Shown: piece after piece, positions 34,931 to 46,879 of the stretch
Numbering within the stretch: position 1 is the first letter of the stretch
Layout: each line of letters begins with the position of its first letter
From: Anthoceros angustus
Taxonomy: Eukaryota > Streptophyta > Anthocerotopsida > Anthocerotales > Anthocerotaceae
Reading direction: 5' to 3'
Length of the DNA stretch: 64,000 bases
Assembly: GCA_010909165.1 (NCBI GenBank)
Contig: MU008160.1
Span: 2,066,001-2,130,000 of the forward strand
Translations under genes and position numbers: made by a program
The notes under the pieces: model-generated
Told to the model about the DNA's origin: nothing
What the model saw: only the letters and a program-made list of their open reading frames with translations
The model's database searches: none

Positions 34931-37900
34931 CCGTGATAGACACCTTGTCATAAGACGAACTGCAATTGTGTGTGTAGGTTGAGGTTTGGTGAGTTTACGG
35001 CAAGACGCGCGGCTGCTGTAGAGGGAGCGTGAGAGGGCGCCTTGCTTGTTTAGAAGGCTGAGGTAGTGTGTAGTGCAGTAGTGACGGATTTCAAGATTCG
35101 ACTGCTCCCAAGTCTCATGGGACGAAACCCAACGACGAAACGACAGTGGGATAAGTGTGGCCGCTAGAGGGGAATCTCGGAGTGCCCCGGATCTCCTCCC
35201 ACATTTTTGGCGCTGCCGGGACTTGTGGCTAAACAAATTGAAATTTTGAGATTTTCGCTAGCTTGCGATGAGCTGAGAGGATCTTGTAAGGAGGTGGAGC
35301 GGGGGTCTAGGAAGAGGCCTACACGTCCTGGAACCCGTGCGTTGTGAAGGAGGAGCTCCACGCCTCGAATGGTGTGATTTTTGTGTTCCCGCAGCAAGAA
35401 TGGCGCATGGCGGTTGGCTGATTTTTCTTTAACAACCGTGTTTTGGAGGCTATGAGGATGCTTGCAGATGACTAGCAGGGAGGGGAGAGGAGAAACCATA
35501 GGAGGTCACCCCACATCGCAAGAGATCTAAGAGCTGCAAGAAGAAATCAATGGAGGGAGGAAAACGCAATGGTTGCACGCGGCTCCAGGAGGAGGAAGAG
35601 CTAAGGGCGCTTGAGGAGGAGGTTTTTGCCCTTGCCTACAAGGGGAGCCAAGTGATCCAGCAGAAAACGCTCGGAGAAGGGACGCCGAAATCACCGATGT
35701 GAAGTAAAGGAGGTGGTTGAAGAGGAGTTGGTGTGAAGAGGAAAGCGAGGGGAAGCACCATCGAGCGCGATTCAAGTTCAGCTACCAGCACCGGGCCTCC
35801 TCAACGCTGGACCTTCGAAGTGATGGGTCTAGCTCAACCTCTAGCGAAGAAAGTGAAGAAGGAAGGGTGAGCGGGAGAAATTCAGCCTGGTCTCGAGGAT
35901 CTTGGAGCGCCTTGATAGGATCACGCCCAGCTCACCATCTTGGGACGAACGCCTAGGGAGACGCCATCCCACGAAGTGCCCAAATTTTGTGCAACACCCT
36001 TCGCAGAGAACTTTGGTTGGATAACTTACCGCAGAAGAGGGCGCAAGCACGCCGAGCTCATCCGGACTAGGGATCATGAGTGGAATCGGTGTAGGAGGGG
36101 CTTGCCACAACCCCACCGCCAGCAGATGTCAAGTTTGGGGAAAAGAGGAAGGCGACGACGCAGGCGCTTAGCGCACTTTGAGCATGTTTCATGCTAACTG
36201 GAGGATACGGCCGCCGATCGACGCGATCTTCCGGGTTGAGGGGCATGCCCAGCAGTGGTACCGAACTTACGGCAAGTGCGCTCAGATTGGGACTTTGAAG
36301 GCCTTCAATCGATTTCGGGTCTCGCCACGCCACCACACCGGCAAAATTGAGAACTCCGTAGGAAGAAGAGGGAGTCCTTGTTTGATTATGTTGAGAGGTT
36401 CTATGGCTACCACCGATCGAGTCAAGTGCGCCCGTGATGACACCTTGTCATAAGACGAACTGCAATTGTGTGGTGTCGTTGTAGGTTGAGGTTTGGTGAG
36501 TTTACGGCAAGACGCGCGGCTGCTGTAGAGAGGGAGCGTGAGAGGGCGCCTTGCTTGTTTAGAAGGCTGAGGTAGTGTGTAGTGCAGTAGTGACGGATTT
36601 CTCAAGATTCGACTGCTCCCAAGTCTCATGGGACGAAACCCAACGATTTAAACGACAAAGGGGATAAGTGTGGCCGCTAGAGGGTGCATCTCGGAGCCCC
36701 GGATCTGCCTCCCACATTTTTGGCGCTGCTGCCGGGACTTGTATAAACAAATTGAAATTTTGAGATTTTCGCTAGCTTGCGATGAGCTGAGAGGATCTTG
36801 TAAGGAGGTAGAGCGGGGTCTAGGAAGAGGCCTACACGTCCTGGAACCTGTGTGTTGTGAAGGAGGAGCCCACGCCTCGAATGGTGTGATTTTTGTGTTC
36901 CCGCAGCAAGAATGGCGCATGGCGGTTGGCTGATTTTTCTTTAACAACCGTGTTTTGGAGGCTATGAGGATGCTTGCAGATGACTAGCAGAGGGAGGGGA
37001 GAGGAGAAACCATAGGAGGTCACCCCACCATATCGCAAGAGATCTAAGAGCTGCAAGAAGAAATCAATGGAGGGAGGAAAACGCAGCGGTGGTTGCACGG
37101 CGGCTCCAGGAGGAGGAAGAGCTAAGGGCGCTTGAGGAGGAGGCCGTTTTTGCCCTTGCCTACAAGGGGGAGCCAAGTGATCCAGCAGAAAACGCTTCTG
37201 GAGAAGGGGACGTCGAAATCACCGACAGTGAAGTAAAGGAGGTGGTTGAAGAGGAGTTGGTTTGTGAAGAGGAAAGCGAGGGGAAGCACCATTTCGGAGC
37301 GATTCAAGTTCAGCTACCAGCACCGGGCCTCCTCAACGCTGGACCTTCGTAAGTGATGGGTCTAGCTCAACCTCTAGCAAACAGAAAGTGAAGAAGGAAG
37401 GGTGAGCAAGTGGAGAAATTCAGCCTGGTCCGAGGATCTTGGAGCGCCTTGATAGGATCACGCCCAGCTCACCATCTTGGGACGAACGCCTAGGGAGACG
37501 CCATCCCACAGCGGCCCAAATTTTGTGCAACACCCTTCGCAGAGAACTTTGGTTGGATAACTTACCCGCAGAAGAGGTGGGGCGCAAGTACGCCGAGCTC
37601 ATCTGGACTAGGGATCATGAGTGGAATCGGTGTAGGAGGGGCTTGCCACAACCCCACAGTCGCCAGCAGTATGTCAAGTTTGGGGAAAAGAGGAAGGGCG
37701 ACGACGCAGAGGCGTTTATGCGCACTTTTGAGCATGTTTCTCATGCTAACTGGAGGATACGGCCGATCGACGCGATCTTCCGGGTTGCCGAGGGGCATGC
37801 CCAAAGGGTACACCGAACTTACGGCAAGTGCGCCCAGATTGGGATTCTTTGAAGGCCTTCGAATCGATTTCGGGTCTCGCCACGCCACCACACCGGCAAA

Positions 37901-38340
37901 ATTTTGTGCAACACCCTTTCCGCAGAGAACTTTGGTTGGATAACTTACCCGCAAAGAGGTGGGGCGCAAGCACGCCGAGCTCATCCGGACTAGGGATCAT
38001 GAGTGGAATCGGTAGGAGGGGCTTGCCACAACCCCACAACGCAGATGTCAAGTTTGGGGAAAAGAGGAAGGGCGACGACGCAGGCGCTTAGCGCACTTTG
38101 AGCATGTTTCTCATGCTAACTGGAGGATACGGCCGATCGATCGCGATCTTCCGGGTTGCCGAGGGGCATGCCCAGCATGGCCGAACTTACGGGCAAGTGC
38201 GCCCAGATTGGGATTCTTTGAAGGCCTTCAATCGATTTCGGGTCTCGCCACGCCACCACACCGCAAAATTGAGAACTCCGTAGGAAGAAGAGGGAGTCCT
38301 TGTTTGATTATGTTGAGAGGTTCTATGGCTACCGATCGAG
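34931..38340 (+). repeat. tandem duplication of LTR end, PBS and gag start
   Basis: The LTR tail from about 34931 (gcgcccgtgatagacacctt) through gag to about 36430 is followed at 36430 by a second copy of the LTR tail (36433-36716), PBS (36721) and gag start. The join uses shared gcgcccgtgat microhomology. Within the second gag copy, about 37525-37895 is again duplicated at about 37895-38265, joined at caaaattt. The region thus carries two LTR ends, two PBS copies and nearly three copies of part of gag. Confidence 0.82.
35208..35225 (+). other. primer binding site
   Basis: TGGCGCTGCCGGGACTTG begins 4 bases after the 5' LTR ends. It resembles the TGGCGCCGTTGCCGGGGA PBS common in plant gypsy elements (complement of a tRNA 3' end, usually tRNA-Asp), with a 3-base gap. 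The duplicated copy at 36721 (TGGCGCTGCTGCCGGGACTT) lacks the gap and fits better. Confidence 0.7.
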
Positions 38341-39192
38341 TCAAGTGCGCCCGTGATGCCCGGAAATCCACCCACATCGTGATACTCACAAGAGCAAGCG
38401 TTGGACTGGTTTGTGAGTGGACTATCTCGAAAGATGGAGGTACATTGCGGGGACTAAGACATTGGCGGAGCAATCCGATTAGGAGGAGTGGAATCACGAG
38501 CTAGGAAGAAGGAGGAAAAGAGAAGGAGTCATAAGAAGAGGAAGGGGTCCAGGAGGTCTAGCTCTTCTTCTTCTTCTTCCTCTTCCAGCTCGTCCCCATC
38601 TTCTTCTTCTACAAGTGAGGAGAGTGGTACCCAAGAGAGCTCCACGCCTGGATGAAGAATCCGAGAAAGCCTATGAACGACGATGAGGAAGGACTTGGAG
38701 AAGGTCAAGAAGAGGCAGGAGGAAGCTGAACGCTGGAGAAGGAGAGGAAAGGGAAGACGGTTCGACGGATGGAGAAGGAGAGACGCCCACGCAGGAGGAG
38801 GGATTGCGGCAAGTGGAGGCTTAGACAAAAAGATTGACAGAATTGGAGGTCAAGGCTGTGAAAAATCAAGCTCCACGGAGGTCACCTCACCTGCAAGACA
38901 GTTGATGTATTGCTCAATTTGTCATCAAACAGGACACACCAACCGGGAATGTATCCGAGCACCACGGCATGCTGTGAATCACGTGGAATCTGTCATGCCT
39001 GGTGATTATTGGTACGTGGATGAGGCTTACCAAGTGCAGGCAGTCACTGGAAGTCGCCCGCCTCAATCGATGAGGGCGACTTACCAACCCGCAAGACCGG
39101 CTGTGGAGGTATGGGTCACGCCTACCTCACCGGGACCATGGAGACCGGAGCCACAAAGGCCAATGGCAATTCCACCGGTGTCACATAATTAG
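37050..39192 (+). pseudogene. gag with CCHC zinc knuckle
   Basis: The frame at 37439-37852 reads LDRITPSSPSWDERLGRR, RDHEWNRCRRGLP and DDAEAFMRTFEHVSHANW, typical of a gypsy capsid. After an internal duplication and indels, it continues past a Ser-rich tract (about 38555-38620) to a frame at 38683-39192. That frame has the nucleocapsid zinc knuckle CSICHQTGHTNREC (about 38911-38952; C-x2-C-x4-H-x4-C pattern). An earlier partial copy is at 35490-36430. Function: virion core and RNA packaging. Confidence 0.75.
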
Positions 39193-40129
39193 GGACACCT
39201 GGTCATTATTCAATGAATGCCCGTAACCTAAACAAATGGGTTATGTACCTTTTGTCAAGTATGCAAGGAGTTGGGGCACAAGGTTGGTGACCCAAGGTGT
39301 CTGTGAGTAGCAAGGGTAGCCTCAAGACGCCTGTGGGTGAGGTTCACAGAGCTGCAGCGAAGGAACGCCCAATTCAAACCGCAATCACGGACCACAACGC
39401 CGGCTTTGAAGGTGGAAGGTAAGATTTTCTTGATGAATCCAGCGTGTATCTGGGATTGTAGAAGAAGGGTATGAAGGAGAGATGAGTGCAGAAAGGGCTG
39501 TTGGTGGCCAAAGTTACCACCGATCCGAGCCGAGAGAAAGACCGAAAATCCGGAAAGCGCCGTGAACGAGAGGAACGGAAGAAAAGGAAGGTGAGGGACG
39601 ACTCACCTTGGCCTCCAGACTCGTGGGGTCGGAATTTGGTAGAGGAGGAGGAAATGAAGAGGTCCATAAGACGCCTACCGTAGAGATGCTCCTACCATGG
39701 TAGGAGGAACGCCACGGTAGGAGGCGAACCTACCATGGTAGGAGGGAGGGAGTGACCCACCCACAAGCGGAAGAGGGGAGGAAGGGTGTTTCCCGACATC
39801 GAAGGAAGTGGCAAATGTTGGAGGATGAGCTAAGGAGGCTCACCCAACATGCGAAGATGGAAGAAGAGGCTGAGCTGAAATTGACAATCACGATCATGGA
39901 GTCCCAAATCAAGGGACCAAGAGTGTGAGGAGTTTACCAATAAGGTCGGAGCCGACCAGCATCGTGGCTGCAAACGGGAGGAAACATTGCCGACAAGATC
40001 TCCGGCCACGATGCATTGCTTGACCGAGAATTTGTGGTCACTTGAGACAATTGTTTGTGAGTCCAAGATCCCGCAAAATTGTGAAGGAAGCGATTAGGGG
40101 ATCCTCGAACCCATGGGGACGAAGGAGGC

Positions 40130-40575
40130 CGGTGGAGGTAAATGTGGTTGAACTTGTTGATTTGGGAGCGAGATTGAAATTGAGATTGCAGTGCTTGGTG
40201 CCTAATGTGCCATTAGATTCGGGTTCGAGTCAACTTGATGACGGAGGAGACATCGCCTTGGTTTCACCAAGTTTAACCCAATCCGAGTGTTCTTGAGGAT
40301 GGCGATCAAACAAGGAGGAAACCTTTGGGGTGCCGAGAAATGTGCCAACCGTGATTGGTGGTCTCACATTCCATCTTACCTACATTGTCATGAGGCCGGT
40401 CGATCTAGGCTACAAGGTTTTGATAGGCGTGCCTTGGTTGTATGGTACCGCTTGTGTCTTTGATTTGGCCAGCTGCATTACATTTAAGTCATGTAGGGTA
40501 GGGCCGAGGTCGCTTGTGTCATGGAGCAAGGCACCCTATGAAGGGGAGTCCGCCAATCTGGGTACACCTCGGTAG
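40130..40575 (+). pseudogene. retropepsin-type protease region
   Basis: LDSGSSQLDDGG (about 40214) fits the active-site D-S/T-G motif. NVPTVIGGLTFHLTYIV followed by GYKVLIGVPWLYGTACVFD (40330-40475) matches the C-terminal half of plant gypsy proteases (usually LLGRPWL). A small indel separates the two frames. Confidence 0.65.
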
Positions 40576-40879
40576 TACGGGGTGAGCTCTTCGTGGTGAC
40601 CGAGCTACGAGGACCCCCTGAGGTGGCGAATAAAACGAGTTGGTGTACACCGCCTACAAGTAGATGGTGTCGAGAGGAGGAGCCGAGGACGAGGCACATA
40701 GAGAAGGAGTAGCCTCGGAAGGGTAGAGCCTATGATCGCGATTTCCGACGAAGGATGTGTGGAATAGTGGGTGTAGCAACCGAAGGGACTTATGTAGATC
40801 CGACGGAGAGGACTTGGAGCTAGAACCCGCAAGGTGGTCAAGATCTCTGCATCTAGGAGTGGTAGAAAAGAAGAATTTC

Positions 40880-42145
40880 GAGGGTCCTTAGAGAATATGT
40901 CGATGTGTTTGCCTTCAAGATTATCGACATGACAGAATTCAAGAATTGGGGATACCGAATCGATTTGAAGGAGGGCAAGACTGTAAGGATCAAGCACAGT
41001 GCTGAATCCCAAGTATTCTATGGTCGCCAAGGATCACCGGACCAATACTTGGAAGCCGGGTGATTTATCCGCTTACCAAAGGAGTGGGTCGCCCCATTGT
41101 AATTGTACCTAAGAAGCAACAGGGAAGGTGTGTCGGATTTCGTGAAGTTTAATGAAGCAACGAAGAAGGACCACCACCCTTGCCTTTCATGGACAGCGCT
41201 TGACACGGCGCCATGAAATGTATGCTTTCTAGATGGGTACTTACAACCGATTGAGGAGGAGGACCAGACAAGACTACGCTCACAACCGATTGGGGCACTT
41301 ACGCTTATTCCAAGCTACCTTCGCTTGTGCAACGCCCCGCCACTTTTCAGTGGTGAATGCTATCTTCCGAGATTTTCGCGAAGTTCATGGAGGTATTTCG
41401 GATGATTTTTGTTTGGGAGGAAGTCGCACCTAGACACCTAAGACAATGTTTTCGTATGGAGTCCAACATGAAGCTTCATCCAGAAGTGTTATTTTGGCAT
41501 GACGGAAGGTATTTTGTTGGCACATCGAGTTTGAAGAGGATTGCAGGTAGATAAGGAGAAGGTGGCAGTTATAGCTGAGATGGACGCACCCCAAACGGTG
41601 AGGCAGTGCCTTTGTAGGACGGTAGGATATTACAGGAGGTTCATCAAGGATTTTGCTAAGAAGGCATTACCGAAATTGACCAAGAAGGATACACCTTTCG
41701 AATGGACGCAAGATGAGGCTTTTCAAGACAGCCGTGAGCACCACGCTACAGATTGGGAGAAACCGTTTCATGTATACGTGATGTGTCCGCTTATGCCATT
41801 GGGACCATCTTAAGCCGTAAGGACGAGAAGAAACGGGACCATCCGATTTTCTATGCAGAGATGCTCACGGATGCGAGAAGAACTACTCAACCACAGAGCG
41901 AGAGGGTCTTGGTATCATTTACTCGTAAGAAGTTTAGGCACTATCTGCTTGCTTGCAAAGTGACGCTTCATGTTGACCATTTTATGCTGAAGTACCTTGT
42001 GAACAAGCCGATTTGTCGTGAAGGATTGCCGTGGGTACTACTGCTGCAAGAGTTTGATTATGACGTAGAAACTAGGTTGTGGAAGCAAGATCGAATGTCG
42101 ATTTCATTTCTCGCCGAAACCGGAGAGCGACTTGAAGCCAGATGA
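40880..42145 (+). pseudogene. reverse transcriptase and RNase H
   Basis: RT text crosses three frames: FLDGY(L) near 41230, LCNAPP at about 41325, and the catalytic YFDD at about 41394-41407, interrupted by one extra G. The connection segment at 41541-41740 (TVGYYRRFIKDFAKKALPKL) and RNase H text at 41753-42145 (AYAIGTILSRKDEKKRDHPIFY; KKFRHYLLACKV; VDHFMLKYLVNKP) are well preserved. At least four frameshifts make it inactive as sequenced. Confidence 0.85.
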
Positions 42146-42223
42146 CCGATTTCGACGAGGAGTTGGTTGCCACGGCCTGGGTCGAAGGGGGAGGACGTGA
42201 GCATGTTGTGGACGGCCTAAGGA

Positions 42224-42892
42224 TTGATCAGCAAGCCTTGCTGCCAGCAGAGAGGTCAAATGAGCAAGAAGGGAGCGCAGTGTGAAAGGCCGCAGCAGAC
42301 AACTGGAACCGAGAGGATAAAAGGGCGCCAGTATGGGCGCGAGGAGGAGGCTGGAATGCTCCTCAAGGGTGAGCAGTCAGGAGGCTGCAAGTGGAGGCCA
42401 GCCGTTGGCAAAAGAAAGAAGCGAAACGGATATGGGAGCGCCGCCAAGCAAAAGAAAAGGCGCCCACTTGGCGAGGTCGGCCATGCCATGGGGCCGCGAG
42501 GAGGAGAAGGCCCTAGGGAGGTAGGTGCGCCAGAGGGCGAGGAAGGAGATGCATCCCATGAGAAGCTTGAGCAAAAAGGAGAAGAAAATGGCGATTCATG
42601 GGAAATCACTCATGAGGTGGCCATGGTGCAAACAGCGAGGAGGTCGCCATGGGAGCACGAGCTGGACCTGGACACGAGGCTAGACCAGCAGGAATGGAAG
42701 AACCGAACGTTGTTGGAGGAGGAGCATGCAAACGCCGCAGCTCAAAACTGCGATGGACAAAGCGGGAGAAACTGGATTTGTGGATGGAACAACGCCGTCC
42801 GGGGCTGCGGCGAGGGCAGGAGGCGACGTGGTATGCGTGGAAGGAGGAGATTGAACGTGAGGGGCGTTCATGCCCAAGATCTGAAATGGTGA
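42224..42892 (+). CDS. 222-residue basic ORF between RNase H and integrase
   Basis: An intact frame, unlike its neighbours, rich in Arg, Lys, Gly and Glu (for example KRKKRNGYGSAAKQKKRRP). No domain is recognised. Its position between RNase H and integrase is where pol usually runs on without a separate ORF. It may be an acquired insert or spacer that happens to stay open; low-complexity purine-rich DNA often does. Its start codon may be downstream. Confidence 0.35.
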   Translation: MISKPCCQQRGQMSKKGAQCERPQQTTGTERIKGRQYGREEEAGMLLKGEQSGGCKWRPAVGKRKKRNGYGSAAKQKKRRPLGEVGHAMGPRGGEGPREVGAPEGEEGDASHEKLEQKGEENGDSWEITHEVAMVQTARRSPWEHELDLDTRLDQQEWKNRTLLEEEHANAAAQNCDGQSGRNWICGWNNAVRGCGEGRRRRGMRGRRRLNVRGVHAQDLKW

Positions 42893-43990
42893 GGTACAAA
42901 TTTTCTAGAGCATGGAATCATGCCCGATGGTTTGTCTAGGGAGGGCGAGCTGTTTTCTCCACAAGACAGCCCCTTATTGCCTACGGATGGGGTCTTGTAA
43001 GCTTGGTCCGAGAAGATTCGATGTCCGGAAATTAGAGAAGCTGCTTTGGTCACGTTTTACATGCGTAAGAGGCTGGTGGTCATTATTCGACGCAAATCAC
43101 GTGAAGAAGGTCTTGGATGCAGCTCGTGGGCTACAATGCGAGGGATGTGGGAATTTATTAGGAGGTGTGATGCGTGTCGAGGGTTGGAAGGCCCACTTTG
43201 TCAACACAAAGGGCCTCTCACCTACATACTACCTTTGGCACCATTTGAGAAGTGGGTATAGATTTTGTAGGTCCAATCAAGCCACCCACACAATGGACAA
43301 GGAAGCAATATATCTTGGTGGCTACGGACTATTGTACAAAGATGGTGGAGGTCAAGCAACAAGAAAGGACGACGACCGCAGAGAAGTTTCTCTTTGAGAA
43401 CATTATAACGAGGTATGGATGTCCTTTGGAGTTGGTCAGTGATAGGGGAACTCATTTCCTCAACTCGGTGATCGAGACTCTCACCACCTACTTCAACATT
43501 CGGCATCGAAAGACAACTCCTTACAATCCCAAAGCGAATGGTTTGACGGAGAAAACGAATGGGCTGTTGTGTACAATCTTGACCAAGGTAACTGTGACTC
43601 ACATGTATGATTGGGACACTAAGCTACATTCAGTGCTATGGGCTTACAGGACAGCAGAGAAGGTGACAACCAAGAAGACCCCTTATTATTTAACATATGG
43701 CATGTCTCCTGATGCGAGAATTTGAAGTACCTACCTATAGAATCATGGAGGATGAGCGATGATCAGAAGATAGCCGTAGCTAGACTAGAGTCTTCATAGA
43801 GCATGAGGAACGAGGGAAGATGCTTTAGAAGAAACTCAACTGTGGAGCTTAGAAAGGATAGGCATGATGGGAAGTTGAGGAAGCAAGAAGCTATCATGGC
43901 CGGGATTTGGTTCTTCTATATGATAGCTATATGGACTTCCTGGAAGCTTAGATTGAGATGGATGGGACCTTATGAGGTGGTGGCAGTATG
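42890..43990 (+). pseudogene. integrase
   Basis: The N-terminal zinc-binding part is readable around 43046-43260 (FYMRKRL...; RCDACRGLEGPLC). The core is nearly intact at 43252-43725: GIDFVGP, LVSDRGTHF and TPYNPKANGLTEKTN, which supply the D, D and E of the catalytic triad. A short C-terminal block (RWMGPYEVVAV) ends near 43990. No chromodomain follows. Confidence 0.85.
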
Positions 43991-44083
43991 AGAATGGATC
44001 CGCAACCACGCAGCCGGATGGGGATTTGCGCCAACTAGAGTGAATGGGTGGAAGGTTAAGAAGTACCTTCACCCGAGTATTCG

Positions 44084-44105
44084 CTGTTTGCGAGGACGCA
44101 AACAG
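44084..44105. repeat. 9-bp hairpin next to the polypurine tract
   Basis: ctgtttgcg (44084-44092) and cgcaaacag (44097-44105) flank the loop agga. It directly adjoins the polypurine tract. Confidence 0.85.
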
Positions 44106-44106
44106 T

Positions 44107-44117
44107 GAGGAGGGGAG
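44107..44117 (+). other. polypurine tract
   Basis: GAGGAGGGGAG ends two bases before the 3' LTR start, the expected position for plus-strand priming. Confidence 0.85.
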
Positions 44118-45505
44118 TATGTGGAACGCAAAAGTTTGGGCAACAAGCTTAAATGAGTTTGCTTTGAACAGCCCACACTCTTTGCTAGAAATGGTTTGGT
44201 GAAGACATGCAAGGAAATTTTTGCCCTTTTTTGAGCGGAGTTGTAGGACCATGCCTGGGAAGGCAGAGGATATGCAGGAAAAGAAACGGGTCAAAACGAC
44301 CTCCGGTGAGGAGAAAAGGTAACCTACATGAGTGGTAGGAGGTGTCCTACCACCGTAGGAGAAACTCCTACCATGGTAGACGAGGGTAGGAGAGATCCTA
44401 CCACCGAGGAGGATGACCGCTAGTGTTTTGATCACCTACCAGGAATAGCTCCTACCATGGTAGGAGAGGGTAGGAAGGTATCCCACCAGAGAAACTCCTA
44501 CCGTGGTAGGAGAAAGGGAAAACGCCTACCATGGTAGGAGGATGTCCTACCACGTAGGAGATAGGTTTCTAAGGAAAGTAGCTTATGTTTTAGGCAGGAT
44601 AGGCTTGCTATATATAGAGTCTTTTAGTGGACTAGATAAATAGGCCAAAATAGGTAATTAAGAAATTAGAGGCTAATTTTCAGAATTAGAAATTAGAAAA
44701 TAGGGAAATTGGTATTTTAGTATAAGGAAATTAGGAAACTAACATCAATGGTGGGGAAAGGGCCACGTGGCACACATCCAAGGGCAGGATAGAATGGTAG
44801 TTACTTTTCTAACCCTTGGGTGACTTATAAAAGTGCAGTGCCCGCAGGAGGCCACAACTCGAAACTTGAGGAGACTACCACCAGAAGGCGCCGCCACACC
44901 TCAAGCTGCCCAAGGCCCCCATACAGCAACGCGCCGCACACGCGAGGAGGAGAAGGAGGCGCAAGCTCAAGAAGGAGGCGAAATCCACCAGCGCCCAAGA
45001 GAGGAAGAAGGAGGAAAAGAGGAAGAAGAGAAGGGAGAAGAAGGTTGGGGCGAACCCAACACTTGCCAAGCTCGTGAGGGTGCCTAGGAGGGTGGAGCGT
45101 GGCAAGATTGCTAGGAAACCGTGAAGGGCTCCTAAATTGATGTGTGGTGTAAGAGTCCGTGGGGAATTTTGTTGAGCTTTCTGCAGGAGAAATCGGGTTT
45201 TGAGACGCCAAGGTGTAAGGCTGAGGAAGGAGAGCAAGGGCAAGGACCTTTGAGCTGTGAGCAAGAGCAAATCACGAGGAGGAGGAGAAACGCTTTGCAA
45301 GGATAAGAAGTCGGTGAGCCGCAGGAATTGCAGGAGAGGCATCACTTTTCTTCAATTTCGTGCAAGTACTAACCAAGGAGGCCATGACCAAGCCTACCAT
45401 GACCAAGGGCAAGGAGGTAGTAGCTAAGGAAGGAGCCCACCAAGGAGGTGGCGCAGGAGCTGCAAGAGGTCTAAGGTGAGGATCGACTGAGGGTGGAAAT
45501 TTGAC

Positions 45506-46118
45506 ATGCCCTTACGCTATGCAGCCAGCTATCCTCTAGAGACCTTTCGACTTTCGACCTTGGGCAGCAGAGGAGAATATTCAGAGTGGGTGTATGGGCG
45601 ACATTGGTCTTACACCAACCTTGAATTGATAGAAGAGTGTTTTGCTAATTTGCAGCAGACGGAAGAGGAATTGGCCGCCTTACCGGATAGAAACGACGGA
45701 CGGATCCACGGTGTTGGATATGAGGAGCATACGCTGTATATGGCAGCGGATAGCGAGGATAGCGGAATCACGTTGATGGAAGGAACGAGGAGGCAAGCGT
45801 GCATCAACGGCGGATCTTCCCAAGGGAGCCCTTACACTTATGCAAGGGGCATGAAGGCTAAGTCCAAGAATGGTTGGCGACGGACCAAATCTTGGAGCCC
45901 AAGTGGAGATTGTTCACAAGAATTGTTTTGGGCTTGGTGAGCAATCCAAGGGTGTCATATTTCAGCACTACCTTCCTCCATTTTCTATGGAAGATCACTC
46001 AAGGAGCGAAGCCGGATTGGGGCTCATCATGTATGAAGCATACACCTACCACCGGAAAAGTTTGAAACCCAACGCTTGGATGAAGACCCAAGGCCATGCT
46101 ATCTTAGCACTTATCTAG
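45506..46118 (+). pseudogene. LTR accessory ORF 1, best copy
   Basis: About 200 codons across three frames. The first frame (45506-45857) reads MPLRYAASYPLETFRLS, EYSEWVYGRHWSYTNLE and TLYMAADSEDSGITLMEG. A second frame continues EPKWRLFTRIVLGLVSNPRV and FLHFLWKITQGAKPDWG. The third reads MYEAYTYHRK and ends GHAILALI. The text is globular-looking (many aromatic residues) and collinear with the 5' LTR copy. I recognise no family; it somewhat resembles plant transposon accessory ORFs. Confidence 0.5.
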
Positions 46119-46879
46119 TGCATTTGTGGGAAGTAGAGGGCTACTCACAAGTAAGGAGTTGGATGATTCCAAGCATCCCTTTAACATTGTGTACTTACAT
46201 GTGAGAGGGACAAGGAGTGCTTGGTGCTTTGCCTAAAGGAGGTGCCGGAAGACCACCGACATTATTGCCGGAAGGAATCCTCCAAAGATAGGCCGAGGAT
46301 GTGCAGGAGGACTTGCAAGGAGAAGTTGTAGGGGATTTGAAGTTTGGACCGAAGATGCGGAGATGGAAGGTAGGATAGATCCTACCATGGCAGAATCCCG
46401 CGAGGGTGGGAGGTGTTCCCATTGGTTTGGGACCCCTTCGTCCTCTCATGACAAGGCCTACAAGTGGGGAATTAGTCCTACCACGGTAGGAAGTAGTCCT
46501 ACTGGAGCACCTCCTACCACGGTAGGAGGGAAAGGAAGTCACGGTTTGGAAGCTCCCAAGGGAGATAAGAAGGCAACCGCCCCTGCTAGGTGGGCGAGCG
46601 GATGGAGTCACGGTGGGAGGAGTTGCCCCACCAAGTGATGAGCGGGAGCTCATCATAGGGAAGCAAGGGATGTAAGATCCCATGAGCAAGGCAAAGGCCT
46701 TGAGTCTCCGGAGGTAAGAAAGGAGACTTAGACATGTTGGAGGAGATGCTGCATAGGGGAGATGTTCAAGGTAGATGTAGGAGCCGCCAAGAGGAGAGTT
46801 GAATTCTTGAAGACGGAGGAGAAGACAAGGACCTACCAAGCAAGGGAAATTGTAGGCGAGCGGAAACCCAGAGGAGGAT

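Larger units (their letters stand above)
29970..35203 (+). repeat. 5' LTR (5234 bp)
   Basis: Begins TGTGGAACGC and ends CTCCCACA, collinear with 44120-50362. The head (about 1.2 kb) has palindrome arrays and a G-box/TATA pair. The middle carries two decayed ORFs. The tail holds a second TATA box (34348-34354) followed by about 0.85 kb to the end, which would be R and U5. Relative to the 3' LTR it lacks one internal duplication of about 1.04 kb. Confidence 0.88.

Noticed and set aside
34166-35203. A separate second LTR family of about 1 kb
   Set aside because: It always follows the LTR head and middle collinearly, and PBS, PPT and target duplications fit only when the whole 5.2-6.2 kb is taken as one LTR.
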